Part shown: one piece after another, positions 27,374 through 36,075 of the stretch
Layout of the letters: each line of letters starts with the position of its first letter
Position numbering within the stretch: position 1 is the first letter of the stretch
Assembly: GCA_026002975.1 (NCBI GenBank)
Contig: BPGJ01000009.1
Coordinates: 1 to 48,104, forward strand
DNA length: 48,104 nt
Reading direction: 5' to 3'
Origin: Acidimicrobiia bacterium
GTDB taxonomy: Bacteria > Actinomycetota > Acidimicrobiia > Spongiisociales > ZC4RG35
The notes under the pieces: generated by a model
Seen by the model: only the letters and a program-made list of their open reading frames with translations
Told to the model about the DNA's origin: nothing
The model's database searches: none
Position numbers and translations under genes: made by a program

Positions 27374-28567
27374 ATGCGCATCGTCCTCGTCACCGGGAAA
27401 GGGGGGGTGGGCAAGACCACCGTCGCCGCGGCCACCGCCTTGGCGTCGGCCGATCTGGGTCACCGCACCCTGGTGGCCTCCACCGACCCGGCCCACTCGC
27501 TGGGTGACGCTTTCGCCGCCCGGCTGGGAGACGAACCGACGGCCCTGACCGAGAGTCTGGAAGCACAGCAGATCGACACCCAGGTGCAGCTCGAGCGACA
27601 CTGGGGAACCATCCGCGACCAGCTGATGGACGTGTTCGACTGGGGTGGGGTGGGCGGCCTGGAAGCAGAGGAGTTCCTCGTCTTCCCCGGCATGGACGAG
27701 CTGTTCGCCCTCCTCGAGGTGAACCGCAACGCGCGTTCCGGCCGCTACGACGCCATCGTGGTCGACTGCGCCCCGACCGCGGAGACCCTCCGTCTGCTCA
27801 GCCTTCCCGAGGTGCTGTCCTGGTATTTCGAGAGGATCATGCCGGCCGAGCGCCGCATCCTGCGGGCGGCCCGGCCCATCCTCGGGCGTTTCACCGACAT
27901 CCCCCTGCCCGAGGACGAGGTGTTCCAGGCGGCCCAGTCGGTGTTCGCCGGCATCGAGCAGGCGAAGGTGCTCCTGGGCGACCCCGAGGTGACCACCGCC
28001 CGGCTGGTCGTCAATCCCGAGAAGATGGTCATCGACGAGGCCCGGCGCACCTACACGTATCTGGGTCTCTTCTCCTACGGGGTCGACGGGGTGGTGGTCA
28101 ACCGGATCCTCCCCGACCAGGTGTCCGACCCCTACTTCTCCCGCTGGCGGGAGATCCAGCGAGCCCACCTGCAGACGATCGACACCGCATTCTCCGAGGT
28201 GCCTCGGTTGCGGCTGCGGCTGTTCGACGACGAGATGGTCGGCATCGACCGTCTTCGCCTCCTCGCAGCCGAGCTGTACGGCGACCGGGATCCGGTGTTC
28301 GACTTCCGGGCCCACCGGCTCTTCCGCATGGTGGAGGCCGGCGACGAAGTCCACGTCGAGATGGAGGTCCCCTTCGCCGACCGGGAAGACATCGAGGTGT
28401 TCATGAAGGGAGCCGAGCTCTACATAGAGATCGGTCCATACCGGCGGTCGCTGGTCCTTCCCGACTCGTTGCGGCAACGCCAAGTCGCCGGGGCGAAGCT
28501 CAGGGACGGGGTGTTGACCGTCCGGTTCGGTCCCTCCAGGCGTCGGCGGCGGAGGGACAGCGCATGA
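27374..28567 (+). CDS. ArsA/Get3-like ATPase with C-terminal HSP20-like domain
   Basis: The 397-residue P-loop ATPase has the deviant Walker A GKGGVGKTT at residues 8-16, the ArsA signature ASTDPAHSLGDAF, and Walker B within AIVVDCAPTAETLRLLSLPE. Residues about 315-390 form a beta-rich HSP20-like region (VHVEMEVPFADREDIEVFMK, then GAELYIEIGPYRRSLVLPDS), as in the ArsA_HSP20 family. The metal-binding cysteine pair of arsenite pumps is absent, so arsenic export is unlikely; a chaperone or targeting-type ATPase is more plausible. Its stop overlaps the start of the next small gene (ATGA). Confidence 0.88.
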   Translation: MRIVLVTGKGGVGKTTVAAATALASADLGHRTLVASTDPAHSLGDAFAARLGDEPTALTESLEAQQIDTQVQLERHWGTIRDQLMDVFDWGGVGGLEAEEFLVFPGMDELFALLEVNRNARSGRYDAIVVDCAPTAETLRLLSLPEVLSWYFERIMPAERRILRAARPILGRFTDIPLPEDEVFQAAQSVFAGIEQAKVLLGDPEVTTARLVVNPEKMVIDEARRTYTYLGLFSYGVDGVVVNRILPDQVSDPYFSRWREIQRAHLQTIDTAFSEVPRLRLRLFDDEMVGIDRLRLLAAELYGDRDPVFDFRAHRLFRMVEAGDEVHVEMEVPFADREDIEVFMKGAELYIEIGPYRRSLVLPDSLRQRQVAGAKLRDGVLTVRFGPSRRRRRRDSA

Positions 28568-28740
28568 GCGACGACACCCTGGATGCGCTCCGGCGGGGCA
28601 CCCGGCGGGCGCTGGTACACCTCGTGAAGGCAGGGATCGAAGGCCTCAAAGCGGTGGAGGCTCTCCTCGACGAACTGAGCCGATCCCGGAAACAGACCGA
28701 GGAGGAGACGGTCCGCAGGATCGACATCGAGGTGGAGTGA
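28564..28740 (+). CDS. 58-residue charged helical protein, function unknown
   Basis: A complete small frame (MSDDTLDALRRGTRRALVHL to RRIDIEVE) overlaps the ArsA-like gene by four bases at its start and the ROK kinase gene by four at its end. It is predicted to be almost wholly helical, with an amphipathic middle (KAGIEGLKAVEALLDELS) and strongly charged ends. The double overlap and codon usage like its neighbours support a real, translationally coupled gene. A small adaptor for the ATPase or kinase is conceivable but unsupported. Confidence 0.72.
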   Translation: MSDDTLDALRRGTRRALVHLVKAGIEGLKAVEALLDELSRSRKQTEEETVRRIDIEVE

Positions 28741-29585
28741 AACGGCTGGGCGTCGACGTCGGGGGAACCTTCGTCAAGTGGGTCTGCTGGGACGGATCAC
28801 GGATCGTCGACCGGGGAGCCGAACCCCGGGGCGGCGACCTCGTCGAGATGGTGGCGGGACTGGTCGACCGGTTCGAGGTGTCCTCGGTCGGGATCGCGAT
28901 GGCCGGTCTGGTGGAGAACGGCCGTTTCCTGTGGGGGCCCCACACCTCGGACGTCGACCCTCGCTTCCCCGGTGTGGTGGCGGGGCGTCTCGGGAGGGAG
29001 GTGGTGGTCGAGAACGACGCCAACGCTGCCGCCGTGGCCGAGGTGCGCCACGGGGCCGCGGTCGGGGTTTCCGACGCTCTGGTGCTCTCGGTCGGGACCG
29101 GCATCGGGCTGGGGATCATCGCCGACGGCCGCCTCTACCGGGGGTCGGGCCTGGCCGGGGAGGCGGGACACATGTACCTCGGGGGTGAGACCACCTGCGA
29201 CTGCGGTCGGGTCGGATGCTGGGAGACGAGCGGGTCGGGTCGGGTTCTCGACCAGGCGGCGTCGAAACTGCTCGGTCCCGGCCGGCACGCATCCGATGTG
29301 CTGGCGGCTGCCGCCCGCGGCGACGAGTCGGCCCTCCTGGCTGTCGAACAGGTGGGACGACGACTGGCCCGGGGCCTGGCGAACCTGATCCTGGTGTTCG
29401 ACCCGGCCAAGGTGGTGGTGGCGGGAGGTGTGGTCGAAGAGCCACTGTTGGAGGCGGTCGGTCGAGGTCTGATCACCGAGCTCGGTGGCCTACCGTATCG
29501 TCGCATACCGCCGGTGGCGGCGGCCAGGTTCACTCGGTGGGCCGCTGCCGTCGGGGCGGCCGTGCTCACCGAGGAGGACCGATGA
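28737..29585 (+). CDS. ROK-family sugar kinase (glucokinase-like)
   Basis: The 282-residue kinase has the phosphate-1 motif LGVDVGGTFVKWVCWDG, the sugar-binding acid in VVVENDANAAAVAEVRHGAA, the phosphate-2 region VLSVGTGIGLGIIADGRLYR, the ROK histidine in GLAGEAGHMYLG and the zinc motif CDCGRVGCWE, then the adenosine segment VVVAGGVVEEPLLEAVG. ROK kinases phosphorylate glucose, mannose or N-acetylhexosamines with ATP or polyphosphate; substrate and phosphate donor are not determined by these motifs. The GTG start overlaps the preceding small gene. Confidence 0.88.
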   Translation: MKRLGVDVGGTFVKWVCWDGSRIVDRGAEPRGGDLVEMVAGLVDRFEVSSVGIAMAGLVENGRFLWGPHTSDVDPRFPGVVAGRLGREVVVENDANAAAVAEVRHGAAVGVSDALVLSVGTGIGLGIIADGRLYRGSGLAGEAGHMYLGGETTCDCGRVGCWETSGSGRVLDQAASKLLGPGRHASDVLAAAARGDESALLAVEQVGRRLARGLANLILVFDPAKVVVAGGVVEEPLLEAVGRGLITELGGLPYRRIPPVAAARFTRWAAAVGAAVLTEEDR

Positions 29586-29953
29586 CCGACCGAACCTTGC
29601 AGCTCCGGGACGCCGTCACCGTCGTCCCCGCGCTGATCAAGCTGTTGACCAGGCTGCTGAAGGACCCGCGGGTTCCCCGCCGCACCAAGGTGGTGGTGGG
29701 TGCGATCCTCGCCTACCTGGTCGTACCCATCGACCTGATCCCCGACGCGCTACCCGTCGTCGGCCAGATCGACGACCTGTTCCTCGTGGTGTACGCGGTT
29801 CACCGCCTGATCGAAGCGGCCGGGGACGAAGTCGTCCTGGAGCACTGGGACGGTTCGCACGACCTGCTCGAACTGGTCCGCACGGTGTTGGACTTCGGAG
29901 CCGGTCTCATACCCCGCCCGCTTCGCTTCCTCCTGGCCAGGCTGTCGGGGTGA
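29582..29953 (+). CDS. YkvA-like DUF1232 membrane protein
   Basis: The 123-residue product contains the DUF1232 signature: RVPRRTKVVVGAILAYLVVP followed by IDLIPDALPVVGQIDDLFLV, with a membrane-seeking helix and the conserved IPDxxPxxGxxDD pattern. A C-terminal amphipathic region (LLELVRTVLDFGAGLIPRPL) follows. Function is unknown across the family. The ATG overlaps the kinase stop (ATGA) and its own stop overlaps the next GTG (GTGA). Confidence 0.82.
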   Translation: MTDRTLQLRDAVTVVPALIKLLTRLLKDPRVPRRTKVVVGAILAYLVVPIDLIPDALPVVGQIDDLFLVVYAVHRLIEAAGDEVVLEHWDGSHDLLELVRTVLDFGAGLIPRPLRFLLARLSG

Positions 29954-30744
29954 GGCTGTGGATGACCGCCCCGCAGTTCACCGAGGATCCGCGGTTGGTG
30001 TTCGCCGCGGCCGACTTCGCGAACGAGGCGGGGCTCGAAGGCGTCTTCTGTTTCGACCATCTCGTTCCCCTCGGCGACCCGCGGCGACCCATCTTCGAGC
30101 TGACGTCGGTTCTCGGTGCGCTGGCCGCCAAGGGCGGTGGCGTGGGATCCCTGGTGCTCCGGGCTCCGCTCCGTGGCCCGGTCATCTCGGCCGCGATCGC
30201 CGCTACGGTGACCGCGGTCGGACCGGAGCGTTTCGTGCTCGGTCTGGGTAGCGGAGACTCCCGCAGCCGCGACGAGCAGCGCCGCTTCGGCCTCGAAGGC
30301 GGCTCCCTCGCCGAACGGATCACGTCGGTGGAGTCGACCATCGAACGGGTGAGGTCCCTGGCTCCCCGAGTTCCCATATGGGTGGGCGGCACCCACCCGC
30401 AGATCCGACGGCTGGCGGTCGCCCGGGCGGACGGCTGGAACGGGTGGGGAATCGACCTTCGGCGCCTCGGCGAGTTGGTCGGATGGTTCAGGGAGAGGAG
30501 ACCCGATCTGACCCTCAGTTGGGGTGGAGCGGTGGTGGCGGCGGGGGACCGTGGGGAGCTGGAACGGCTGCTGGATGCCCGGAGAACACCGCCTGCCATC
30601 GCCGGCACCTATCCCGAGGTGGCCCGCCGGCTCGCCGAGACCTTCCAGCTGGGAATCGACGTGGCGGTGGTGTCCATACTGCCCAACCGGCCGGAGCGCT
30701 GGCGGATGTTCCATCGGGAGGTGCTCGGCCGGCTGTATCGTTGA
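29950..30744 (+). CDS. luciferase-like (LLM class) F420/FMN oxidoreductase
   Basis: This 264-residue TIM-barrel protein of the bacterial luciferase superfamily starts MRLWMTAPQ, has the strand [13 protein letters not shown], a conserved [20 protein letters not shown] with the cofactor-phosphate loop, and [20 protein letters not shown] typical of F420-dependent members. It is shorter than most (usually 290-340), mainly in the loops. F420 rather than FMN is likely in an actinobacterium but cannot be proven from sequence. The GTG start overlaps the DUF1232 stop. Confidence 0.78.
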   Translation: MRLWMTAPQFTEDPRLVFAAADFANEAGLEGVFCFDHLVPLGDPRRPIFELTSVLGALAAKGGGVGSLVLRAPLRGPVISAAIAATVTAVGPERFVLGLGSGDSRSRDEQRRFGLEGGSLAERITSVESTIERVRSLAPRVPIWVGGTHPQIRRLAVARADGWNGWGIDLRRLGELVGWFRERRPDLTLSWGGAVVAAGDRGELERLLDARRTPPAIAGTYPEVARRLAETFQLGIDVAVVSILPNRPERWRMFHREVLGRLYR

Positions 30745-30751
30745 GCCCGTC

Positions 30752-31921
30752 ATGGAGTTCAGGCGGATAGGGCACCTTCCCCCCTACGTGTTCGCCCAGG
30801 TGAACGAAGCCAAGCTGGCGGCTCGACGGCGGGGCGAAGACATAGTCGACCTGGGTTTCGGCAACCCCGACCTCCCTTCTCCCGGCTTCGCGGTCGAGAA
30901 GCTGTGCGAAGCGGCCCGCAACCCCCGGAACCACCGTTACTCGGTGTCCCGGGGGCTGCCCAACCTTCGCAAGGCGGTGGCCGACAGGTACCGGCGCCGC
31001 TTTGGGGTGGAACTGGACCCGGAGACCGAGGTGATCTCCACCATCGGCGCCAAAGAAGGACTGAGCCACCTGATGTGGGTTCTCGTCCAGCCCGGCGACT
31101 CGGCGGTGGTTCCCGAGCCCTCCTACCCGATCCACGTGTACGCACCGGTTCTGGCCGGCGCCGAGGTGAGGAGAGTGCCGGTGGAGGCCGACGCCGACTA
31201 CTTCGAGATCCTTCGGGCCGTCTTCAAGTCGAGCTGGCCCAGACCCCGGGTGATCATCGTCTCGTTTCCCCACAATCCGACCACCCGCTGCGTCGACCTG
31301 TCCTTCTTCGAACGGCTGGTGGCCTTCGCCAAGGAGAACGACACGGTGGTGGTGCACGACTTCGCATACGCCGATCTGGGGTTCGACGGCTACCAGCCTC
31401 CGTCTCTGCTCGAGGTGCCGGGCGCCAAGGACGTGGGGGTGGAGCTGTACACCCTCACCAAGGGCCATTCCATGGCCGGCTGGCGGATGGGTTTCCTGGT
31501 CGGAAACCGAGGGATCGTCGAGGCGCTGGCCAAACTCAAGAGCTACCTGGACTACGGCACCTTCCAGCCCATCCAGATCGCCTCGATCGTCGCCCTCAAC
31601 GAAGGAGACGGGTTCGTCGATCAGGTCAACGCGATCTACCGCTCCCGGCGTGACGTGCTGGTCGACGGTCTCAACCGGGCGGGATGGAAGGTCGACCGGC
31701 CGCAAGGCACCATGTTCGTCTGGGCTCCCATCCCCGAGCCTTACCAGGAGGAAGGTTCGCTCCGCTTCGCCTTCCGGCTGCTGGAAGAAGCCAAGGTGGC
31801 GGTGAGTCCCGGGATCGGCTTCGGTCCCAGCGGCGACGGACACGTCAGGTTTGCTCTGGTCGAGAACGAGCATCGGATCTCCCAGGCGGTGAGGGGCATC
31901 CGGCGCATGTTGGGAGCCTGA
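30752..31921 (+). CDS. PLP-dependent aminotransferase, class I/II (AlaC / LL-DAP aminotransferase-like)
   Basis: The 389-residue fold-type I aminotransferase has the N-terminal [12 protein letters not shown] and [14 protein letters not shown], the cofactor-binding [34 protein letters not shown], the Asp/Tyr pair [13 protein letters not shown] and the Schiff-base lysine Lys237 in [15 protein letters not shown], plus the C-terminal substrate Arg in [11 protein letters not shown]. The AGWR context is typical of the alanine/LL-diaminopimelate aminotransferase branch. It is separated by seven bases from the oxidoreductase gene, with TATCGT ten bases before its ATG. Confidence 0.88.
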   Translation: MEFRRIGHLPPYVFAQVNEAKLAARRRGEDIVDLGFGNPDLPSPGFAVEKLCEAARNPRNHRYSVSRGLPNLRKAVADRYRRRFGVELDPETEVISTIGAKEGLSHLMWVLVQPGDSAVVPEPSYPIHVYAPVLAGAEVRRVPVEADADYFEILRAVFKSSWPRPRVIIVSFPHNPTTRCVDLSFFERLVAFAKENDTVVVHDFAYADLGFDGYQPPSLLEVPGAKDVGVELYTLTKGHSMAGWRMGFLVGNRGIVEALAKLKSYLDYGTFQPIQIASIVALNEGDGFVDQVNAIYRSRRDVLVDGLNRAGWKVDRPQGTMFVWAPIPEPYQEEGSLRFAFRLLEEAKVAVSPGIGFGPSGDGHVRFALVENEHRISQAVRGIRRMLGA

Positions 31922-31942
31922 AGCCGGGATAGCCGGAACGAT

Positions 31943-31948
31943 TAGCCT
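31943..31948 (+). promoter_or_regulatory. candidate -10 box of the threonine aldolase gene
   Basis: TAGCCT ends nine bases before the ATG at 31958, within a 36-base gap. It is the same hexamer as before the OpuC-type ATPase and queG genes. Confidence 0.42.
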
Positions 31949-31957
31949 TCCCGGTCG

Positions 31958-32995
31958 ATGGCCTTTCCCGACGGCCTGGCCGACTTCAGATCGGATACCG
32001 TGACCCGCCCAACCCCGGAGATGCGACGGGCCATGGCCGAGGCCGAGGTCGGCGACGACGTCTACGGGGACGACCCCACCGTCAACCGACTCGAAGAGGA
32101 AGCAGCCGAGGTGGTCGGCAAGGAGGCGGCGGTGTTCGTTCCCACCGGAACCATGGCCAACCAGCTCGCCGTCATGGTGCACACCCGTCCGGGTGACGAG
32201 GTCCTCTGCGACGAAGGTGCTCACGTCCGGAACTTCGAGAGGGGAGCGGCTTCCGCCCTGTCCGGGGTCGGGTTCCGGACGGTGCACGCCCCGGCAGGAA
32301 GGATCGAACCCCACCAGATCGAGGTGGTGATGCGGGCGGCCGGGCGGTTCTTCCCCAGGGTGAGCCTCCTGGTCTGGGAGAACACCCACAACATGTCCGG
32401 AGGCAGGGTCGTTCCACCCGAGGTGATGGACGCCGGGAACGCCGAGGCCCGCCGTCACGGGTTACGAATCCATCTCGACGGGGCCCGGCTGTTCAACGCG
32501 GCGGTCGCCCTCCAGGTGGAGCCCGAGCGGCTCACCGAAGGCGTCGACACCGTCGGTTTCTGCTTCTCGAAGGGGTTGGGTGCGCCGATCGGGTCGGTCC
32601 TGTGCGGCGACGCCGACACGATGGCCGAAGTCCGTTACCTGCGTCGCATGCTGGGCGGTGGGATGCGCCAGGTCGGGGTGGTGGCGGCCGCTGCCCGGGT
32701 GGCGCTGCGGGAGCGGAAACGGCTGGAGGAGGACCATGCCTTGGCCCGTTACCTGGCGGAGAGGATCGCCGACCATGCACCCGAGGCGGTCGATCCCCGC
32801 ACGGTCGAGACCAACATGGTCAACGTCGTGGTCGACCATCTGCCCCGCCCGTTCCGGGAGGTCCTGTCGTCGGTGGAGGCCGCCGGCATCAAGGTCAACC
32901 CGCCTCTGGGAGGGGGAGTGTGGCGCCTGGTCACCCACCGGGACGTGGACCGGAGCGACGTCGACCGGCTGGTGGCGGCGATCTTCGAACGCTGA
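31958..32995 (+). CDS. low-specificity L-threonine aldolase
   Basis: This 345-residue PLP enzyme cleaves threonine or allo-threonine to glycine and acetaldehyde. Family marks are the N-terminal [40 protein letters not shown], the PLP-stacking [28 protein letters not shown], and the Schiff-base Lys205 in [17 protein letters not shown]. The C-terminal domain ends with [20 protein letters not shown]. Length is normal. It lies just upstream of the fatty-acid cluster but is probably independent of it. Confidence 0.92.
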   Translation: MAFPDGLADFRSDTVTRPTPEMRRAMAEAEVGDDVYGDDPTVNRLEEEAAEVVGKEAAVFVPTGTMANQLAVMVHTRPGDEVLCDEGAHVRNFERGAASALSGVGFRTVHAPAGRIEPHQIEVVMRAAGRFFPRVSLLVWENTHNMSGGRVVPPEVMDAGNAEARRHGLRIHLDGARLFNAAVALQVEPERLTEGVDTVGFCFSKGLGAPIGSVLCGDADTMAEVRYLRRMLGGGMRQVGVVAAAARVALRERKRLEEDHALARYLAERIADHAPEAVDPRTVETNMVNVVVDHLPRPFREVLSSVEAAGIKVNPPLGGGVWRLVTHRDVDRSDVDRLVAAIFER

Positions 32996-33020
32996 CGGGT
33001 AATCTCGGCCGCCTTCCACC

Positions 33021-33971
33021 ATGCCGTACGCAGCGTTGTTTCCCGGACAGGGCTCCCAGTTCGTCGGGATGGGCGCCGAGCTCTTCGAGCTGCGTCCCGA
33101 CCTCCTCGGATCCGAAGCCGACCGTGTGCTCGGATGGTCGCTGAGGAGGATGTGCCTGGAAGGCCCCGAAGAGGAGCTGACCCGCACCGAACATGCCCAA
33201 CCGGCCCTGTTCGCCGTCGCCTACGCCCTGTGGTCGCTGTGGATCGAGAAGACCCAGGTGATTCCCGCCGCGGCCGCCGGCCACTCGTTGGGCGAGTACA
33301 CCGCGATGGCGGCAGCCGGGATGATCGACTACCCGACCGGTCTCCGTCTGGTCGCCGAGAGAGGCGCGGCCATGGCGGATGCCGCGGCGATGAATCCTTC
33401 CGGGATGGCGGCCCTATTGGGAGTCGACCTTCCCCAGGCCGAAGAGATAGCCGCCCGTCGGCGGGCCGACGGCGGGAGCCTATGGGTGGCCAACATCAAC
33501 GCGCCGGGCCAGGTCGTTCTGGCGGGGGCGGAGGAAGACGTGAGATGGCTCGAGTCGGAGTCTCGCCGGCTGGGTGTCCGGCGGGTGGTCCGTCTGAAGG
33601 TCGCGGGCGCCTTCCATTCGCCGCTGATGGCCCCGGCCGCCGACCGGCTGGCTCGGGCGCTGGGAGGGGTGAACTTCCGACCACCCCGCTTTCCGGTCTT
33701 CTCCAACGTGACCGCCCGGCCCCTACAGCCTGAGGACGCGGCCGAACTCCTCGCCCGCCAACTCACCTCACCGGTGCGGTTCTCCGACGGTCTCCGGGCG
33801 ATGGCCGAAGCCGGAGCGAAACGGTTCGTCCACATCGGTCCGGGAGACGTCACCGCGGGCATGGCCCGCCGGGCAGTCCCGGGATGCGACACGCTGGTCG
33901 TGTCGGCGGCCGACGAGGTCGACCAGGCGGCTGCCGCGCTCTCTAGCATGGGCGGCCCCGGAGGAGAGTGA
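33021..33971 (+). CDS. fabD: malonyl-CoA:ACP transacylase
   Basis: The 316-residue enzyme loads malonate onto ACP. The oxyanion-hole GQGSQFVGMG at the N-terminus, the nucleophile Ser89 in AGHSLGEYTA, the malonate-binding arginine in GLRLVAERGAAMADAA, and the catalytic histidine in KVAGAFHSPLMAP are all present, with the ferredoxin-like small domain between them. The C-terminal VHIGPGDVTAGMARR is typical. TAATCT is seen 14 bases upstream of the ATG. The stop overlaps or abuts the fabH start region. Confidence 0.95.
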   Translation: MPYAALFPGQGSQFVGMGAELFELRPDLLGSEADRVLGWSLRRMCLEGPEEELTRTEHAQPALFAVAYALWSLWIEKTQVIPAAAAGHSLGEYTAMAAAGMIDYPTGLRLVAERGAAMADAAAMNPSGMAALLGVDLPQAEEIAARRRADGGSLWVANINAPGQVVLAGAEEDVRWLESESRRLGVRRVVRLKVAGAFHSPLMAPAADRLARALGGVNFRPPRFPVFSNVTARPLQPEDAAELLARQLTSPVRFSDGLRAMAEAGAKRFVHIGPGDVTAGMARRAVPGCDTLVVSAADEVDQAAAALSSMGGPGGE

Positions 33972-33976
33972 CCAGG

Positions 33977-35065
33977 ATGCGTTTCGCCGAGATCGTCGGG
34001 TGGGGCAAGGCCCTTCCCCCGACCGTGCTCACCAACGACGACCTGTCCAAGATGGTCGACACGTCGGACGAGTGGATCACGACCCGCACCGGGATAAAGG
34101 AACGGAGGATCTCCCACGTCGGCGCCACCGAGATGGCGGTGGTGGCGGCCCGGCGAGCCTTGGCCGCCGCCGACATGGACCCCGCCGAACTGGACCTGGT
34201 GGTCAACGCCACCTGCACGCCCGAGACCCTCATCCCTGCGTCGGCCTCCCACGTCCAGGCCCGACTCGCGGCCCGCAACGCCGGGGCGATGGACCTGAAC
34301 GCCAACTGTTCGGGATTCGTCTACGGCTTGGTGACCGTAAGCGACATGATCAAGGCGGGGAGCGTCGACAACGTCCTGCTCGTCGGGGTGGAGAAGCTCT
34401 CCTATCTGGTCGACTACACCGACCGATCGACCTGTGTGCTCTTCGGGGACGGAGCCGGCGCGGTGGTGCTGACCCCGTCCGACCGCCCGGTGGGGGTGTT
34501 GTCCTCCGAGCTCGGAGTAGACGGCGAAGCGGCCGACATCCTGTGTGTTCCCGAATTCGGAACGGCGGGCCGCCCCGGACGCCCCGATCCTCGCCGGTCC
34601 GGCATCTACATGGAGGGTCAAGAGGTCTTCCGCCGGGCGGTGACCAAGATGGGGGAGGCCTCGGTTGCGGTGGTCGAGAAAGCCGGCTGGGAACTGACCG
34701 ACGTGGACCTGCTCATACCCCACCAGGCCAACCTGCGGATCATCGACGCGACGGCTCGCCGTATGGGCCTTCCCGCCTCCAAGGTGTTCGTGAACATCCA
34801 CGCCTACGGCAACACGTCCGCAGCCACCATCCCGGTCGCCATCACCGAGGCCCTGGAGCAGGAGATGATCAGACCCGGCGCCAATCTCGTGTTGGCGGCG
34901 TTCGGGGGTGGGTTGACGTGGGCGGCCGCCGCGGTGAAGTGGGGTGAGCGGACCACGCCTCTGTCGGTGTCCGATGCCGAGCTGCCCCCCGTCACCCAGA
35001 CGGTGTGGGAGCTGCTCCAGCCGAACTTCGAGTTCTACGGGCTTCCCGAGAAGCTGAGGGACTGA
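33977..35065 (+). CDS. fabH: 3-oxoacyl-ACP synthase III
   Basis: FabH condenses an acyl-CoA primer with malonyl-ACP to start fatty-acid synthesis. The protein shows TSDEWITTRTGIKERRISHV, the nucleophile Cys111 in LNANCSGFVYG, the catalytic His in LIPHQANLRIID and Asn in VNIHAYGNTSAAT. At 362 residues it is longer than the usual 310-335, because of a C-terminal extension of about 40 residues (from TTPLSVSDAELPPVTQTVWE). The ATG at 33977 is preferred, with GGAGGA 11 bases upstream; the in-frame GTG at 33968, which overlaps the fabD stop, is the alternative. Confidence 0.92.
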   Translation: MRFAEIVGWGKALPPTVLTNDDLSKMVDTSDEWITTRTGIKERRISHVGATEMAVVAARRALAAADMDPAELDLVVNATCTPETLIPASASHVQARLAARNAGAMDLNANCSGFVYGLVTVSDMIKAGSVDNVLLVGVEKLSYLVDYTDRSTCVLFGDGAGAVVLTPSDRPVGVLSSELGVDGEAADILCVPEFGTAGRPGRPDPRRSGIYMEGQEVFRRAVTKMGEASVAVVEKAGWELTDVDLLIPHQANLRIIDATARRMGLPASKVFVNIHAYGNTSAATIPVAITEALEQEMIRPGANLVLAAFGGGLTWAAAAVKWGERTTPLSVSDAELPPVTQTVWELLQPNFEFYGLPEKLRD

Positions 35066-35067
35066 AG

Positions 35068-35802
35068 TTGGGACGGGTTGCGCTGGTCACGGGCGGATCC
35101 CGGGGTATCGGGCGGGCCATAGCCATGGCCCTGGCCGAGGACGGCCACCGGGTGGCGGTCAACTACGCCAACCGGGTAGAAGCCGCCGCCGAGGTGGTGG
35201 CCGCGATCGAGAAGGCGGGGGGTCGGGCGGTCGCGGTTCCCGGCGACGTCTCCGACGAAGACCAGGTGGAGGCCATGTTCGATCAGGTGCAGGCCGAGCT
35301 GGGTCCGGTGGAGATCCTGGTCAACAATGCGGGCATCACCCGGGACGGCCTCCTCCTCCGGATGGGCGCCGACGACTTCGACCGGGTGTTGGCCGTGAAC
35401 CTCCGGTCCGCCTTCCTGTGCACCAAACGCGCCCTCCGTTCCATGGTCCGGGCCCGATGGGGGAGGATCATCTCGATCTCCTCGGTCGCCGGGATCGGGG
35501 GGAATGCCGGGCAGGCCAACTACGCCGCCTCCAAGGCGGGCCTGATCGGGTTCTCCAAGTCGGTGGCCAAGGAGGTGGGATCGCGGGGGATCACCGTCAA
35601 CGTGGTCGCTCCGGGCTTCATAACCACCGACCTCACCGACCATCTGCCCGGACCGGTCAAACAGAGCTCCCTGGATCGAATCGCCCTGGGGCGGTTCGGG
35701 GAGCCTCACGAGGTCGCCGCGTTGGTGGCTTTCCTGGCCTCGGACGCCGCCTCCTACCTCACCGGCCAGGTGGTGGCGGTCGACGGCGGAATGGCCCTGT
35801 AG
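35068..35802 (+). CDS. fabG: 3-oxoacyl-ACP reductase
   Basis: The 244-residue short-chain dehydrogenase reduces 3-oxoacyl-ACP with NADPH. It has the cofactor motif TGGSRGIGRAIA, NNAGITRDGLLLRM, the catalytic Ser in IISISSVAGIGGNAGQ and YAASKAG with catalytic Tyr and Lys, then NVVAPGFITTDLTDHLP. The TTG start three bases after fabH is chosen because the conserved strand GRVALVTGG begins there and GAGGG lies nine bases upstream; longer in-frame starts run inside fabH. Confidence 0.94.
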   Translation: MGRVALVTGGSRGIGRAIAMALAEDGHRVAVNYANRVEAAAEVVAAIEKAGGRAVAVPGDVSDEDQVEAMFDQVQAELGPVEILVNNAGITRDGLLLRMGADDFDRVLAVNLRSAFLCTKRALRSMVRARWGRIISISSVAGIGGNAGQANYAASKAGLIGFSKSVAKEVGSRGITVNVVAPGFITTDLTDHLPGPVKQSSLDRIALGRFGEPHEVAALVAFLASDAASYLTGQVVAVDGGMAL

Positions 35803-35829
35803 GGTTCACCCGAACAGAGAGGAGAGACA

Positions 35830-36075
35830 GTGGACAGAAGCGAAATCGCCGAGAAGCTGACCCAGGTGCTCGTCGACGAGCTGGGGCTCGACGCCGACAA
35901 GATCACCGAGGAGGCCGACTTCGAGGAGGACCTGGACGTCGACTCGTTGGGTGTGGTCGAACTCCTCATGGCGTTGGAGGACGAGTTCGGCGTCAAGATC
36001 CCCGACGAGGAGGCCGAGAACATCCGCACCGTCGGGCAGGCCATCGACCTGGTCCACGCCAAGCTCAACGGGTGA
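35830..36075 (+). CDS. acpP: acyl carrier protein
   Basis: This 81-residue, strongly acidic four-helix protein carries the acyl chain during fatty-acid synthesis. The phosphopantetheine attachment serine is Ser39 in DLDVDSLGVVELLMALED. The GTG start has a GAGAGGAGAG ribosome site. Its stop overlaps the fabF start (TGATG). Confidence 0.96.
   Translation: MDRSEIAEKLTQVLVDELGLDADKITEEADFEEDLDVDSLGVVELLMALEDEFGVKIPDEEAENIRTVGQAIDLVHAKLNG

Noticed and set aside
27374-28567. Arsenite efflux ATPase
   Set aside because: The metal-binding cysteines are absent, there is only one ATPase half, and no arsB/arsR neighbour is present.
30515-32458. 647-residue minus-strand open frame opposite the aminotransferase and aldolase genes
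   Set aside because: Spans two confident genes on the other strand and has shadow-type composition.
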